64,000 nucleotides of DNA from Salinicola corii (GTDB lineage: Bacteria > Pseudomonadota > Gammaproteobacteria > Pseudomonadales > Halomonadaceae), in NCBI RefSeq assembly GCF_008298015.1, contig NZ_VTPX01000006.1, positions 62,001 to 126,000 of the forward strand, in the 5' to 3' direction. A model generated the notes under the pieces. The model saw nothing but the letters and a program-made list of their open reading frames with translations. It had not been told where the DNA came from and did no database searches. The position numbers and the translations under genes were made by a program. This document shows, piece after piece, positions 27,196 to 36,004 of the stretch; positions within the stretch are counted from its first letter, which is position 1; each line of letters starts with the position of its first letter.

Positions 27196-27897
27196 ATGAG
27201 CGTCGGGCCGTCACAACTCCCGCTGGGTGTCGGTCTCCGCGACGACGCGACTCTCGCCAACTACTTGCCGGGCGACAACGCATCGCTGGTCTCGCACCTG
27301 ACCGGGCAACTGCAAGAGGGCGGTGAAGCGTTTCTCTACCTGTGGGGGGGCGAGGGCGTGGGTTGTAGCCACCTGTTGCAGGCGGCTTGCCACCAGGCGG
27401 ATGCCCAGGGCAAGCGCGCGCTCTATCTCCCGCTGGATACGCTGGGGCACTTCCCGCCCGACATTCTCGAAGAGCCGGAGCGTCTCGACCTGCTGGCCAT
27501 CGATGACCTGCAACTGGTGGTGGGGCGCAAGCGCTGGGAGGAGGCGCTGTTCCACGGCTTCAACCGCTTGCGCGATGCCGGCAAACGGCTGGTGATCGCT
27601 GCCGACCGGTCGCCGCGTCAACTCGAGGTCAAGCTGCCGGACCTGGCCTCCCGCCTGAGTTGGGGGATGGTGTTCCATGTCCAGCCGCTGGACGACGCTC
27701 AGCGGCTGGCCGCTCTCCAGCTCCGGGCTCGGGTTCGCGGGATGGAACTGCCGGCGGAAGTGGGGCGGTATATCCTCCATCGCGGGCCGCGCCAACTGGA
27801 TCCGCTGTTCGAGATCCTTTCGAGGCTCGATCGCGCTTCGCTGTCCGCCAAGCGCAAGCTGACCATTCCCTTCGTCAAACAGGCGCTGGAGTGGTGA
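27196..27897 (+). CDS. hda: DnaA inactivator Hda
   Basis: This 233-residue AAA+ protein works with the DNA sliding clamp to stimulate ATP hydrolysis by DnaA and so prevent re-initiation. The N-terminal clamp-binding peptide reads QLPLGV at residues 7-12. The Walker A region [11 protein letters not shown] has lost its lysine, which is usual for this paralogue. The signature segments [16 protein letters not shown] and the C-terminal [13 protein letters not shown] match E. coli Hda. ATG 27196 has GGGGAG nine bases upstream. It is single-gene and divergent from purMN. Confidence 0.94.
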   Translation: MSVGPSQLPLGVGLRDDATLANYLPGDNASLVSHLTGQLQEGGEAFLYLWGGEGVGCSHLLQAACHQADAQGKRALYLPLDTLGHFPPDILEEPERLDLLAIDDLQLVVGRKRWEEALFHGFNRLRDAGKRLVIAADRSPRQLEVKLPDLASRLSWGMVFHVQPLDDAQRLAALQLRARVRGMELPAEVGRYILHRGPRQLDPLFEILSRLDRASLSAKRKLTIPFVKQALEW

Positions 27898-27972
27898 GTC
27901 GAGCCTGCGCTAGTCGGGGGACTTTTCTGTCTCCTCCGCATCGCCGGTGTGGCGCAGATGAGCGAGCGACGC

Positions 27973-28986
27973 TCACAGCGTCACATCCCTGTAATGGGTC
28001 GCCACCCTGGCTTGAGCGTCGCTGTCTGAGGCCTTGCGCTCGCGGATCAACTGGTGGAGCGTGCTCATCAGCTTCGCGGCGCCGGGCGACATGCGTCGTT
28101 CGCGCAGACTGATCAGGCCGAAGGGTTGCACGCTGATGCTATCCGTCGACGGTAGGATCGCGAAGCGGGGCTGTGTGCACAGCAGGTCGGCGACCTCCCG
28201 GGTCGTCACCGTGACCGAATCCGACTTGTCGACCATGGCGAGCGCCATGTAGATGTCCGGCGTATTGATGATGCGCTGGGGGGGAGCGACCTTGTGGTGC
28301 AGGAATAGGTGCTCGACGCGCTGACGCATCAGCGCCCCCGGGGGCTGGAGCACCCACGGGTAGTCCAGCATCGGCGTCAGGTCGAAGCTCTCACGGGCGG
28401 TGAGCGGGTGATCCGCCCGGCACACGAAGCACAGCGCCTCCTCCCCGATCTCCTCGAACACGAAATCGCCGGCCGGCATACCGCTGGGGATCCGGGCGAT
28501 GGCGAAGTCGAATTCGCCATCGCGCAACCGCGGCACCAGGTTGCGGCTGACGTCGACATCGATGTTGACCTCCAGGTGAGGGCTGTCGCGGTGTACGCGT
28601 TCCACCGCGCTGGCCAGCAGCGTCACGGCCGGCGCGAGGACCGTGCCGATGGAGACCGTCCCGGCGTTGCCGTCGTTGAGCGCGTTGATCTCCTCGCTGG
28701 CCTGGGTCAGCGAAGTCAACATGCCGCGGGCATGGCGAATCAGGCTCTCCCCGTACCAGTTGGGCGTCACCCCCCGCGAATGCCGGTCGAAAAGCGAGAC
28801 GCCGAGCAGGTGCTCGAGGTCCCCCAGCAGCTTGGAAGCCGCGGGCTGACTCATGCCCAGCCGTTCGGCGGCACGATGAAGGTTGCGGCAGTCGTCGAGG
28901 GCGACGAACAGCTGGAGATGACGAAACTTGAGCCTGACGCGCAGGAACCAGTCCGGCGGCAGCAGCTCGGTGGAGTGAGACTTCAT
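27973..28986 (-). CDS. LysR-family regulator, probably of the sugar block
   Basis: This 337-residue protein has an N-terminal winged helix-turn-helix (about residues 20-80, AAERLGMSQPAASKLLGDLE) and a periplasmic-binding-like effector domain. It resembles GbpR-type LysR regulators, which in Agrobacterium control the sugar-binding protein gene chvE; that resemblance is from memory of the sequence pattern. It is divergent from the galM-like gene with 183 bp between the starts. Its position at the head of the galM, araFGH, permease and dehydratase genes makes it the likely regulator of them. The first 15 residues are an unusual extension before the HTH. Confidence 0.87.
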   Translation of the reverse strand: MKSHSTELLPPDWFLRVRLKFRHLQLFVALDDCRNLHRAAERLGMSQPAASKLLGDLEHLLGVSLFDRHSRGVTPNWYGESLIRHARGMLTSLTQASEEINALNDGNAGTVSIGTVLAPAVTLLASAVERVHRDSPHLEVNIDVDVSRNLVPRLRDGEFDFAIARIPSGMPAGDFVFEEIGEEALCFVCRADHPLTARESFDLTPMLDYPWVLQPPGALMRQRVEHLFLHHKVAPPQRIINTPDIYMALAMVDKSDSVTVTTREVADLLCTQPRFAILPSTDSISVQPFGLISLRERRMSPGAAKLMSTLHQLIRERKASDSDAQARVATHYRDVTL

Positions 28987-29169
28987 GCGACCATCCCCAT
29001 CCCGCTCATGGATTCGACGTTTTTATAAGGCATGTTGCGCTGTTCTCGCATAGTCAGATCGGGGCGCCCGGTCTAGGGTTTAAACGATCGTGTCGGCGGA
29101 GAGGAGTCGGCCGGAACGTCAGGAACGACAATCGGAACGTGAAGCTCAAACGAAAAACAGGAGTTCGCC

Positions 29170-30405
29170 ATGACTCGCCATCTCTTTTCTCTTCCTCGAT
29201 GTCTCGGCATCGGCCTGTTGGGAGTGATGATCGGCCCGGCCTTTCTTCAAGCTCAGGCACAGACGATGTCGACCACCTCGTCGTCGGCCATGCCGCCGGG
29301 AATCGAGCGCTCCTCGTTCGGCCGGCTTCCGGATGGCCGCGAGGTCGACTGCTACCGCATCACCAACGACAACGGCATCGAGATGCGGGTCATCAACTAC
29401 GGCGGCATCATCGTGTCGCTGAAGACACCCGACCGAACCGGACGGATGGATGACATCGTGCTGGGCTTCGACTCGATCGGCGATTATCTCTCCGACACCT
29501 ATCGTCAGGCCAACCCCTACTTTGGTGCCTTGATCGGGCGTTACGGCAACCGGATCGCCAACGGTCGCTTTACGCTCGACGGGGAAACCTATCACCTGCC
29601 GACCAATGATGGACCGAACACGCTGCATGGCGGCGATGTCGGGTTCAACCAACGGCTGTGGCACGTCGAGCCTTTCTCCTCCGCCGAGGGGCGAGGGCTG
29701 GTGCTGACCTACACCAGCCCGGATGGCGAGCAGGGATTTCCCGGTCGGCTCTCGACGCGGGTCAGCTATACGCTGACCGATGACAATGAGCTGGCCATCG
29801 ACTACCGCGCCAGGACGACCCGTGCCACGCCGGTCAATCTGACCCAGCACAGCTACTTCAACCTGAAGGGCGAGGGGAGCACCAGCGTGCTGGATCACGA
29901 GTTGATGATCAATGCCAGCGCCTACACGCCCATCGATGAAACCCTGATTCCGACCGGCGAGATCGCCGACGTCAGCGGCACGCCATTCGATTTTCGCCAG
30001 CCTACCGCCATTGGCGCGCGCATGGGCCAGAAGAATACCCAGTTGGCCTATGCCAAGGGTTACGATCACAACTTCGTGCTGAGCAAGACTCCCGGCCAGG
30101 GCGATTTGCCGACACTGGCGGCCAGGGTCATCGAACCCCGCAGCGGCAGGGTGCTCGAAGTGGCCACCACCGAACCCGGACTCCAGTTCTACTCGGGCAA
30201 TTTCCTCGATGGAAGCCTCACCGGCAAGAGCGGACGTCCCTACACCCACCGTTCCGGCCTGGCATTGGAGACGCAGCACTTTCCCGACTCTCCCAACCAG
30301 CCGAACTTTCCCTCGACGATCCTGAAGCCCGACAAGACCTATCACTCGCAGACCGTCTATCGCTTCTCGACGACAGCGTCGGAAAACCAGCCCCACGCCG
30401 ACTGA
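29170..30405 (+). CDS. galM: Secreted aldose 1-epimerase (mutarotase)
   Basis: This 411-residue protein interconverts alpha and beta anomers of aldoses such as galactose, glucose or arabinose. It starts with a signal peptide (residues 1-31, cleavage likely after AQA), so it acts in the periplasm. Family residues are visible: Arg and His in GRYGNRIANGRF and TLHGG, the catalytic His in LTQHSYFNL, and the catalytic Glu in ALETQHFPDSPN. AGGAG precedes ATG 29170. It is the first gene after the divergent LysR regulator and would present the right anomer to the downstream ABC importer. A strong hairpin follows it. Confidence 0.92.
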   Translation: MTRHLFSLPRCLGIGLLGVMIGPAFLQAQAQTMSTTSSSAMPPGIERSSFGRLPDGREVDCYRITNDNGIEMRVINYGGIIVSLKTPDRTGRMDDIVLGFDSIGDYLSDTYRQANPYFGALIGRYGNRIANGRFTLDGETYHLPTNDGPNTLHGGDVGFNQRLWHVEPFSSAEGRGLVLTYTSPDGEQGFPGRLSTRVSYTLTDDNELAIDYRARTTRATPVNLTQHSYFNLKGEGSTSVLDHELMINASAYTPIDETLIPTGEIADVSGTPFDFRQPTAIGARMGQKNTQLAYAKGYDHNFVLSKTPGQGDLPTLAARVIEPRSGRVLEVATTEPGLQFYSGNFLDGSLTGKSGRPYTHRSGLALETQHFPDSPNQPNFPSTILKPDKTYHSQTVYRFSTTASENQPHAD

Positions 30406-30722
30406 ATCCCGCCCGGCGAAGGCCGGCACCGACAGTCTGCAGATTCCGCCAGAGTCGCCATCGCGGCGGCTCTGGCGGGATGAAACGCCTGTTTTAACCA
30501 AAGTCGTAAAAAGACTTTAGTCGGCCCGGCAGGTCCGTCCGCTGGCGTCCGCCCCGCCTGCTGGTTGTCCTCTTGGTTTGTTGATAACAAATTATGTATC
30601 GCTTCGCCGTATTATCGTTATTAGCCGGTTATCGAGTAACTGCTTAATGTCACGACAGTCATGACGTGGCAAACGTCATCCAATAACAAACTCGATGGCC
30701 CTGTGAGGGCTGGAGGCCGCCA
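30406..30722 (+). other. Intergenic control region before araF
   Basis: These 317 bases hold no gene. A 14-bp hairpin with one wobble (30446-30459 / 30465-30478, loop ATCGC) follows galM but has no immediate T-run. Then come TAACCAA at 30495-30501, the inverted repeat AAAGTC-N7-GACTTT (30500-30518), TTTGTT-GAT-AACAAA (30577-30591) and GGTTATCG near 30627-30634. The base composition is noticeably more AT-rich than its surroundings from 30575 on, as expected for a promoter. Confidence 0.55.
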
Positions 30723-31715
30723 ATGATTCGCTTTCTGAAATCGTCACTATTCGTACTCGGCGTGACCGGCCTGGGGGTCGCCTCCGCGCCGCTCCATGCC
30801 CAGGACGACGTAAAGATCGGGTTCATCGTCAAGAAGCCCGAACAGGCGTGGTTCATCAATGAACAGGATGCCGCCAGTGCGCTGGGCGAACAGAAGGGGT
30901 TCGAGGTGGTGCGGCTGGCCGGTGAAGACGGCCAGCAGGTACTCAGTGCCATCGACAACCTGAATTCCCAGGGCGCGCAGGGATTCGTGATCTGCCCGCC
31001 GGACGTGCGACTCGGGCCGGCGATCGCCAACCGCGCCAAGCAGTACGGCATGAAGGTCGTGACCGTCGACGACCAGTTCCTCGGCGCGGATGGCAAACCC
31101 ATGGCCTCCGTGCCGCACCTGGGCATGTCGGGCTACAAGATCGGCCAACAGGTCGGTGAGACCATCGCCAAGGAGATGAAGGCGCGGGGCTGGGATCCGC
31201 AGAGCGTGGCAGCCTTGCGCATCAGCAACAACGAGTTGCCCACCGCCAAGGAACGCACCGACGGCGCGACCGACGCGCTGCTGGATGCCGGCTTCGTCGA
31301 GGACAACATCTTCGACGCGCCGCAGCAGAACACCGACACCAGCAGCGCCTTCGCGGCGGCGTCGCCGGTGCTGTCCAAGAACGGCCGCTTCGAGCACTGG
31401 GTGATCTTCGCACTCAACGAGGAGAGCGTGCTGGGTGGCGTCAGGGCCAGCGAGCAGTACGGGTTGTCGCCCGATCAGGTGATCGGTGTCGGCATCAACG
31501 GCTCCGGCGCGGCGTTCGCGGAGTTCTCCCGCGAGAAGCCGACCGGCTTCTACGGCACGATTGCCGTCAGCTCGACCATGCACGGTCGCCAGAGCGCCGA
31601 CAATCTCTATACCTGGATCACCGAAGACAAGGAACCGCCGGCCAATACCGAGACCACGGGCACGCTGATGACGCGTGACAACTGGCAGCAGGTTCGCGAA
31701 GACCTGGGCCTGTAA
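30723..31715 (+). CDS. araF: L-arabinose-type ABC transporter, substrate-binding protein
   Basis: This 330-residue periplasmic protein has a signal peptide (cleavage likely after LHA near residue 26). The mature chain follows E. coli AraF closely: [41 protein letters not shown] and [11 protein letters not shown]. It should bind L-arabinose and possibly galactose or fucose, as AraF does. GGAGG lies upstream of the ATG. araG and araH follow after 44 and 52 bp, forming one operon. It is preceded by a control region with repeated TAACCAA/GATAAC elements. Confidence 0.92.
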   Translation: MIRFLKSSLFVLGVTGLGVASAPLHAQDDVKIGFIVKKPEQAWFINEQDAASALGEQKGFEVVRLAGEDGQQVLSAIDNLNSQGAQGFVICPPDVRLGPAIANRAKQYGMKVVTVDDQFLGADGKPMASVPHLGMSGYKIGQQVGETIAKEMKARGWDPQSVAALRISNNELPTAKERTDGATDALLDAGFVEDNIFDAPQQNTDTSSAFAAASPVLSKNGRFEHWVIFALNEESVLGGVRASEQYGLSPDQVIGVGINGSGAAFAEFSREKPTGFYGTIAVSSTMHGRQSADNLYTWITEDKEPPANTETTGTLMTRDNWQQVREDLGL

Positions 31716-31759
31716 GGTCCGTTCGCGAAACCGGCCCCCCTACCGCTGAGGAGATTGGG

Positions 31760-33253
31760 ATGGCGGAAGCTTATCTTCGCATCGATGGCATCACTGTCGA
31801 GTTTCCCGGCGTTCGTGCGCTGGATGGTGTCAGCTTCGCGGCGCGTGGAGGGGAAGTCCATGCCTTGATGGGCGAGAACGGGGCTGGCAAGTCGACGCTG
31901 CTCAAGGTGTTGAGTGGCGTCAACCGGGTCACCGGCGGACAGCTTTGGATCGGAGGCGAGCCGATCGTTTTCGCCAATGCGCGCGAGGCGCTGCGGCGCG
32001 GTGTCTCGATCATCTATCAGGAGTTGACGCTATCGCCCAATCTTTCGGTGGCGGAGAACCTGCTGCTGGGACAACTGCCGGTCAAGCACGGCTTTCTCGA
32101 TCGGCGTCGGCTGCGCGAACGGGCGATGGCGATCCTGGAGGAGTTGGGCGAGGGGGATATTGACCCGTCGACCAAGGTGCGGGATCTCTCGATCGGCCAG
32201 CAGCAGATGATCGAGATCGGGAGGGCGCTGCTGCGCGATGCTCGCATCATCGCCTTCGACGAGCCGACCAGTTCGCTCTCGGTCCAGGAAATCCGGCATC
32301 TCAAGCGGATCGTCTCGCGCCTTCGCGACGAAGGGCGTGTGGTGCTCTACGTGACCCATCGCATGGAGGAGGTGTTCGAGATGTGCGACGCGGTCACGGT
32401 GTTTCGCGATGGCCGTCACATCCGCACCCACGACACCCTCGAAGGGCTCGACCACGACACTCTGGTCAGCGAGATGGTGGGGCGCGAGATCGAGGATGTC
32501 TACGGCTACCGCCCGCGGGAACGCGGCGACGTGTTGATGCGTCTCGAAGGAATAGAAGGGCGAGGCGTCAGGGCCCCGGTCAGTCTGGAGGTGCATCGCG
32601 GCGAGGTGCTGGGGCTCTTCGGATTGGTCGGCGCCGGTCGCAGCGAGCTGATGCGGCTGGTCTGCGGGGTCGAGCGCGCCTCGGCCGGCCAGGTCTCGTT
32701 CGATGGCACCAGCCGCCGGTTCGGCTCGGCACAACAGGCGATCCGCGCTGGCATCGCGATGTGCCCGGAGGACCGTAAGTCCCAGGGCATCTTTCCCGTG
32801 GCCAGCGTGTCCGACAATCTCAATATCAGTTGCCGTCGCTTCTTCAAGCGCTGGGGAGGCTTTCGCGACCCGGCGCGCGAAACCCGCAACACCCGGGACT
32901 ATATCCGGCAGCTACGTATCAAGACGCCGGGGCCCAAGACCCCCATCGCCAACCTCTCCGGCGGTAACCAGCAGAAGGTGATTCTGGCGCGCTGGCTGGC
33001 GGAGGAGATCGACCTGTTCGTGATGGACGAGCCGACCCGCGGGATCGATGTCGGCGCGCGCCGGGATATCTACTCGCTGCTCTACGACCTTGCCGAGCGG
33101 GGCAAGGGCGTACTGGTCATCTCCAGCGACCTGGCGGAGGTCAGCTCCATTTGCGATCGCATCGGGGTGATGCGGAACGGAGAACTCATCGACATCGTCC
33201 CGCGAGAAGACGCGACGCCCGAGAGGCTGCTGGGCCTGGCGCTGCCGGCCTGA
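31760..33253 (+). CDS. araG: L-arabinose-type ABC transporter, ATP-binding protein
   Basis: This 497-residue protein has two tandem ATPase domains, as in sugar importers of the CUT2 group. Domain 1 has Walker [10 protein letters not shown] near residue 37, signature LSIGQQQM and Walker B IIAFDEPT. Domain 2 has the degenerate Walker [10 protein letters not shown] near 290, signature LSGGNQQK and [10 protein letters not shown]. It powers sugar import with AraF and AraH. GAGGAG precedes the ATG. RbsA or MglA would look alike; the AraF neighbour decides the name. Confidence 0.92.
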   Translation: MAEAYLRIDGITVEFPGVRALDGVSFAARGGEVHALMGENGAGKSTLLKVLSGVNRVTGGQLWIGGEPIVFANAREALRRGVSIIYQELTLSPNLSVAENLLLGQLPVKHGFLDRRRLRERAMAILEELGEGDIDPSTKVRDLSIGQQQMIEIGRALLRDARIIAFDEPTSSLSVQEIRHLKRIVSRLRDEGRVVLYVTHRMEEVFEMCDAVTVFRDGRHIRTHDTLEGLDHDTLVSEMVGREIEDVYGYRPRERGDVLMRLEGIEGRGVRAPVSLEVHRGEVLGLFGLVGAGRSELMRLVCGVERASAGQVSFDGTSRRFGSAQQAIRAGIAMCPEDRKSQGIFPVASVSDNLNISCRRFFKRWGGFRDPARETRNTRDYIRQLRIKTPGPKTPIANLSGGNQQKVILARWLAEEIDLFVMDEPTRGIDVGARRDIYSLLYDLAERGKGVLVISSDLAEVSSICDRIGVMRNGELIDIVPREDATPERLLGLALPA

Positions 33254-33305
33254 GACTGGCCACGGATTTCCACGAGAGCTCTGAATCGCAAGAGGATTCG
33301 ACAAC

Positions 33306-34307
33306 ATGAACGACAAAGCTGCCACCCAGTCGACGTCGCCCGTCGAGGGGCGCAGGGGACTTCCCAAGCCGCTACGGACGCTGCTGGACACTTCGGGGCT
33401 GATCGCCGTTTTCATCCTGCTGTTCATTGGCCTCTCGGTGTTGGTGCCGGACTTCCTGACCGGACGCAACATCGTCGGCTTGCTGCTGTCGGTGACGCTG
33501 ATCGGTACCATTGCCACCACCATGATGATGGTGCTGGCGTTGGGAGAGGTGGACCTGTCCGTCGCCTCCATCGTTGCCTTTTCCGGCGTGGTGGCGGCGA
33601 TGGTGACATCCACCAGTGGCAGCGTGGTGATCGGCGTGCTGGTGGGGATCGCGGCGGGCGCCGCTGTCGGCGCCTTCAACGGCTTCGTGGTCGCCCGTTT
33701 CGGCATCAACTCGCTGATCGCCACGCTGGCCGCGATGGAGTTCGTGCGGGGACTGGCCTATATCACCTCCGGGGGCGACGCGGTGATGATCACCGTGCCG
33801 GGGTTCTTCGATCTCGGCAGTGCGTCTTTTCTGGGGCTGACGCTACCGGTGTGGACGATGATCGGCTGCTTCCTGGTTTTCGGTGTCGTTCTGAACATGA
33901 CGGCGTTCGGTCGCAACACGCTGGCGACGGGGGGCAATTCGGAAGCGGCCAGCCTCGCCGGGGTCAACGTCCGCCGCCTGAAAATCATGGTATTCGCGCT
34001 CCAGGGACTGGTGGCCGGTATCGCAGGCGTCTTGCTCACCTCGCGGATGGGGCTGGGCGATCCCAATACATCGCAGGGGCTGGAACTGGCCGTCATCTCG
34101 GCCTGTGTGCTGGGCGGCGTCTCTCTCTCCGGCGGCGTCGCCTCGATCACCGGCGTGCTGGTCGGGGTGTTGATCATGGGCTGCGTGCAGAACGCGATGG
34201 GGCTGCTCAACGTGCCCACGTTCTATCAGTATCTGGTACGCGGGGCGATTCTGCTGCTGGCGGTCATGTTCGACCGCTGGAAGCAGACCCGGCGCGCCGG
34301 TGGCTGA
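33306..34307 (+). CDS. araH: L-arabinose-type ABC transporter, permease
   Basis: This 333-residue permease has about ten membrane segments after a 30-residue cytoplasmic N terminus, and belongs to the BPD_transp_2 family. The motifs GEVDLSVASIVAFSGVV near residue 80, GINSLIATLAAMEFVRGLAY near 140 and ACVLGGVSLSGGVASITG near 270 fit CUT2 permeases (AraH/RbsC). It forms the channel for AraFG. AAGAGGA precedes ATG 33306. It is the last gene of the araFGH unit; a separate promoter region follows before the permease gene of the next unit. Confidence 0.92.
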   Translation: MNDKAATQSTSPVEGRRGLPKPLRTLLDTSGLIAVFILLFIGLSVLVPDFLTGRNIVGLLLSVTLIGTIATTMMMVLALGEVDLSVASIVAFSGVVAAMVTSTSGSVVIGVLVGIAAGAAVGAFNGFVVARFGINSLIATLAAMEFVRGLAYITSGGDAVMITVPGFFDLGSASFLGLTLPVWTMIGCFLVFGVVLNMTAFGRNTLATGGNSEAASLAGVNVRRLKIMVFALQGLVAGIAGVLLTSRMGLGDPNTSQGLELAVISACVLGGVSLSGGVASITGVLVGVLIMGCVQNAMGLLNVPTFYQYLVRGAILLLAVMFDRWKQTRRAGG

Positions 34308-34397
34308 CGGGCGTCGAACGAAAACTGCAACTTTGGTCGGGTCGCCTGAGCCGCCTTGTATGACGAAGCCGGGGCGCCGTGCTCCAGGCGTGTCTAT

Positions 34398-34450
34398 CGA
34401 TAACCAAAGACATATTACTAGTACGGTAAATTGACATTTCTTGGTTATCA
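34398..34450 (+). promoter_or_regulatory. Paired inverted motif before the GntP-type permease gene
   Basis: GATAACCAA (34399-34407) and its exact reverse complement TTGGTTATC (34441-34449) are 42 bp apart centre to centre, close to four helical turns. TTGACA lies between them at 34431-34436, but no matching -10 is seen at 16-18 bp. The core TAACCAA also occurs before araF, pointing to a shared regulator. Confidence 0.55.
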
Positions 34451-34526
34451 GAAATTGGCGCTAACGTAGCGGTACCCCACGGCGAGCATTTCAGGCTGGA
34501 GCCGTGGCAGGAGTCAGGAGGACGCC

Positions 34527-35927
34527 ATGCAAGACACGACACAGGCGGCGGCCGGTCTCCCCACCTTGGGTTTGATGGGGATCGCCGCTGCTGCCATCAC
34601 GATTCTGCTGATCTTGATCATTCGGGTGCGCCTGCATCCGTTCTTCGCGCTGGTCATCGTCAGTATCGGTACCGCGCTGGCGACCGGGATCTCGGTCGGC
34701 GATCTGCTGCCGACGCTGTTGGGAGGTTTCGGCAAGACACTCGGCAACGTGGCGTTGCTGATCGGGTTCGGTGCCGTGCTGGGCCGTCTCGTCGCGGTAT
34801 CGGGCGGCGCACGCGTATTGGCCGATACGCTGATTCGCTTCTTTGGCAGCAAGCGGGCACCCCTCGGGCTGTCGATCGCCTGCCTGCTGTTCGGTTTTCC
34901 GATCTTTCTCGACGCGGCCTTCGTGGTGATGCTGCCGGTGATCTATTCGGTTGCCCGCGAGCTCAAGGCGTCGCTGCTGCTCTACGGGCTTCCGGCCGCG
35001 GGGGCGTTTCTGGTCATGCACGCATTGATGCCGCCGCATCCCGGGCCCGTCGCGGCCGCCGTGTTCCTGCACGCCGACATCGGTCAGGTGCTGTTCGTCG
35101 CACTGCTGGTGGGGCTGCCGACCTGGTACGTGATGGGTTATCGGCTGTCGCTGATGCTGGCCAATCGCTCGCCGTTCCAAGCAGTACCCAACCTGATGGG
35201 CGGAGAGAGCGAGGAGATTCCGCCAGAGAAGCGTCCGGCCTTCGGCACCGTACTGCTGGTACTGCTGCTGCCACTGGTGCTGATCTTTCTCAACACCGGA
35301 CTATCGACGCTGGGGCAGAGCGGGGTTATCGATGGCGACAACCCATTGGTCTCCGCGCTGATGGTGATTGGCGAGACGCCGATCGCACTGCTGATCAGCA
35401 CCTGTATCGCGATGTGGCTGCTGGTCATTCGTTCCAGCGAGCGCGGGGCGATGGATTCGATCAACGAGATCGTCGAGCAGGCGTTGTCGCCGGTCTGCAG
35501 CATCATCCTGATCACTGGCGCTGGCGGCATGTTCGGCGGGGTGCTGACGGCCAGCGGTATCGGCGATGCGCTGGCGGACAGCCTGCAGGCGTTCGGGCTG
35601 CCGGTGATCCTCGCCGGCTACGTGATCGCATCGGTGATTCGGATCGCCCAGGGCTCGGCAACGGTGGCGGGGACCACGGCGGCCGGCATCATGGCCCCGG
35701 TGGTGCTGGGAGATCCGGCACTGGCCGGGCTGCCCGCCGCCTGCATCACCGTGGCGATCGTCGCGGGCGCCATCGGTTATTCCCATGTCAACGACTCCGG
35801 CTTCTGGCTGGTCGGTCGGTTCCTCGGTGTCGACACCAAGACCATGCTCAAGACCTGGACGGTGATCTCCACCGGTATTTCGCTGATGTCGTTCGGGCTG
35901 GCATGGCTGGCATTTTCCCTGCTGTGA
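34527..35927 (+). CDS. GntP-family sugar-acid permease
   Basis: This 466-residue integral membrane protein has 12-14 hydrophobic segments and belongs to the GntP gluconate:H+ symporter family. Recognisable stretches are FGFPIFLDAAFVVMLPV near residue 125, ALMPPHPGPVAAA near 165 and the C-terminal VNDSGFWLVGRF. It should import an aldonic acid such as gluconate, arabonate or galactonate; the neighbouring dehydratase suggests the substrate is what that enzyme uses. GGAGG precedes ATG 34527. The dehydratase gene starts 77 bp downstream, likely as one transcript. Confidence 0.9.
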   Translation: MQDTTQAAAGLPTLGLMGIAAAAITILLILIIRVRLHPFFALVIVSIGTALATGISVGDLLPTLLGGFGKTLGNVALLIGFGAVLGRLVAVSGGARVLADTLIRFFGSKRAPLGLSIACLLFGFPIFLDAAFVVMLPVIYSVARELKASLLLYGLPAAGAFLVMHALMPPHPGPVAAAVFLHADIGQVLFVALLVGLPTWYVMGYRLSLMLANRSPFQAVPNLMGGESEEIPPEKRPAFGTVLLVLLLPLVLIFLNTGLSTLGQSGVIDGDNPLVSALMVIGETPIALLISTCIAMWLLVIRSSERGAMDSINEIVEQALSPVCSIILITGAGGMFGGVLTASGIGDALADSLQAFGLPVILAGYVIASVIRIAQGSATVAGTTAAGIMAPVVLGDPALAGLPAACITVAIVAGAIGYSHVNDSGFWLVGRFLGVDTKTMLKTWTVISTGISLMSFGLAWLAFSLL

Positions 35928-36004
35928 CGCTGCCCGCGATTCCTGACAACACCTGGACGACTGCCGTGACCGTCATCCACTGACGATGGCTCGAGGAGAG
36001 AGAG

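Noticed and set aside
34431-34436. TTGACA as the promoter of the permease gene
   Set aside because: No acceptable -10 at 16-18 bp; it remains only a possible -35 of an activated promoter.
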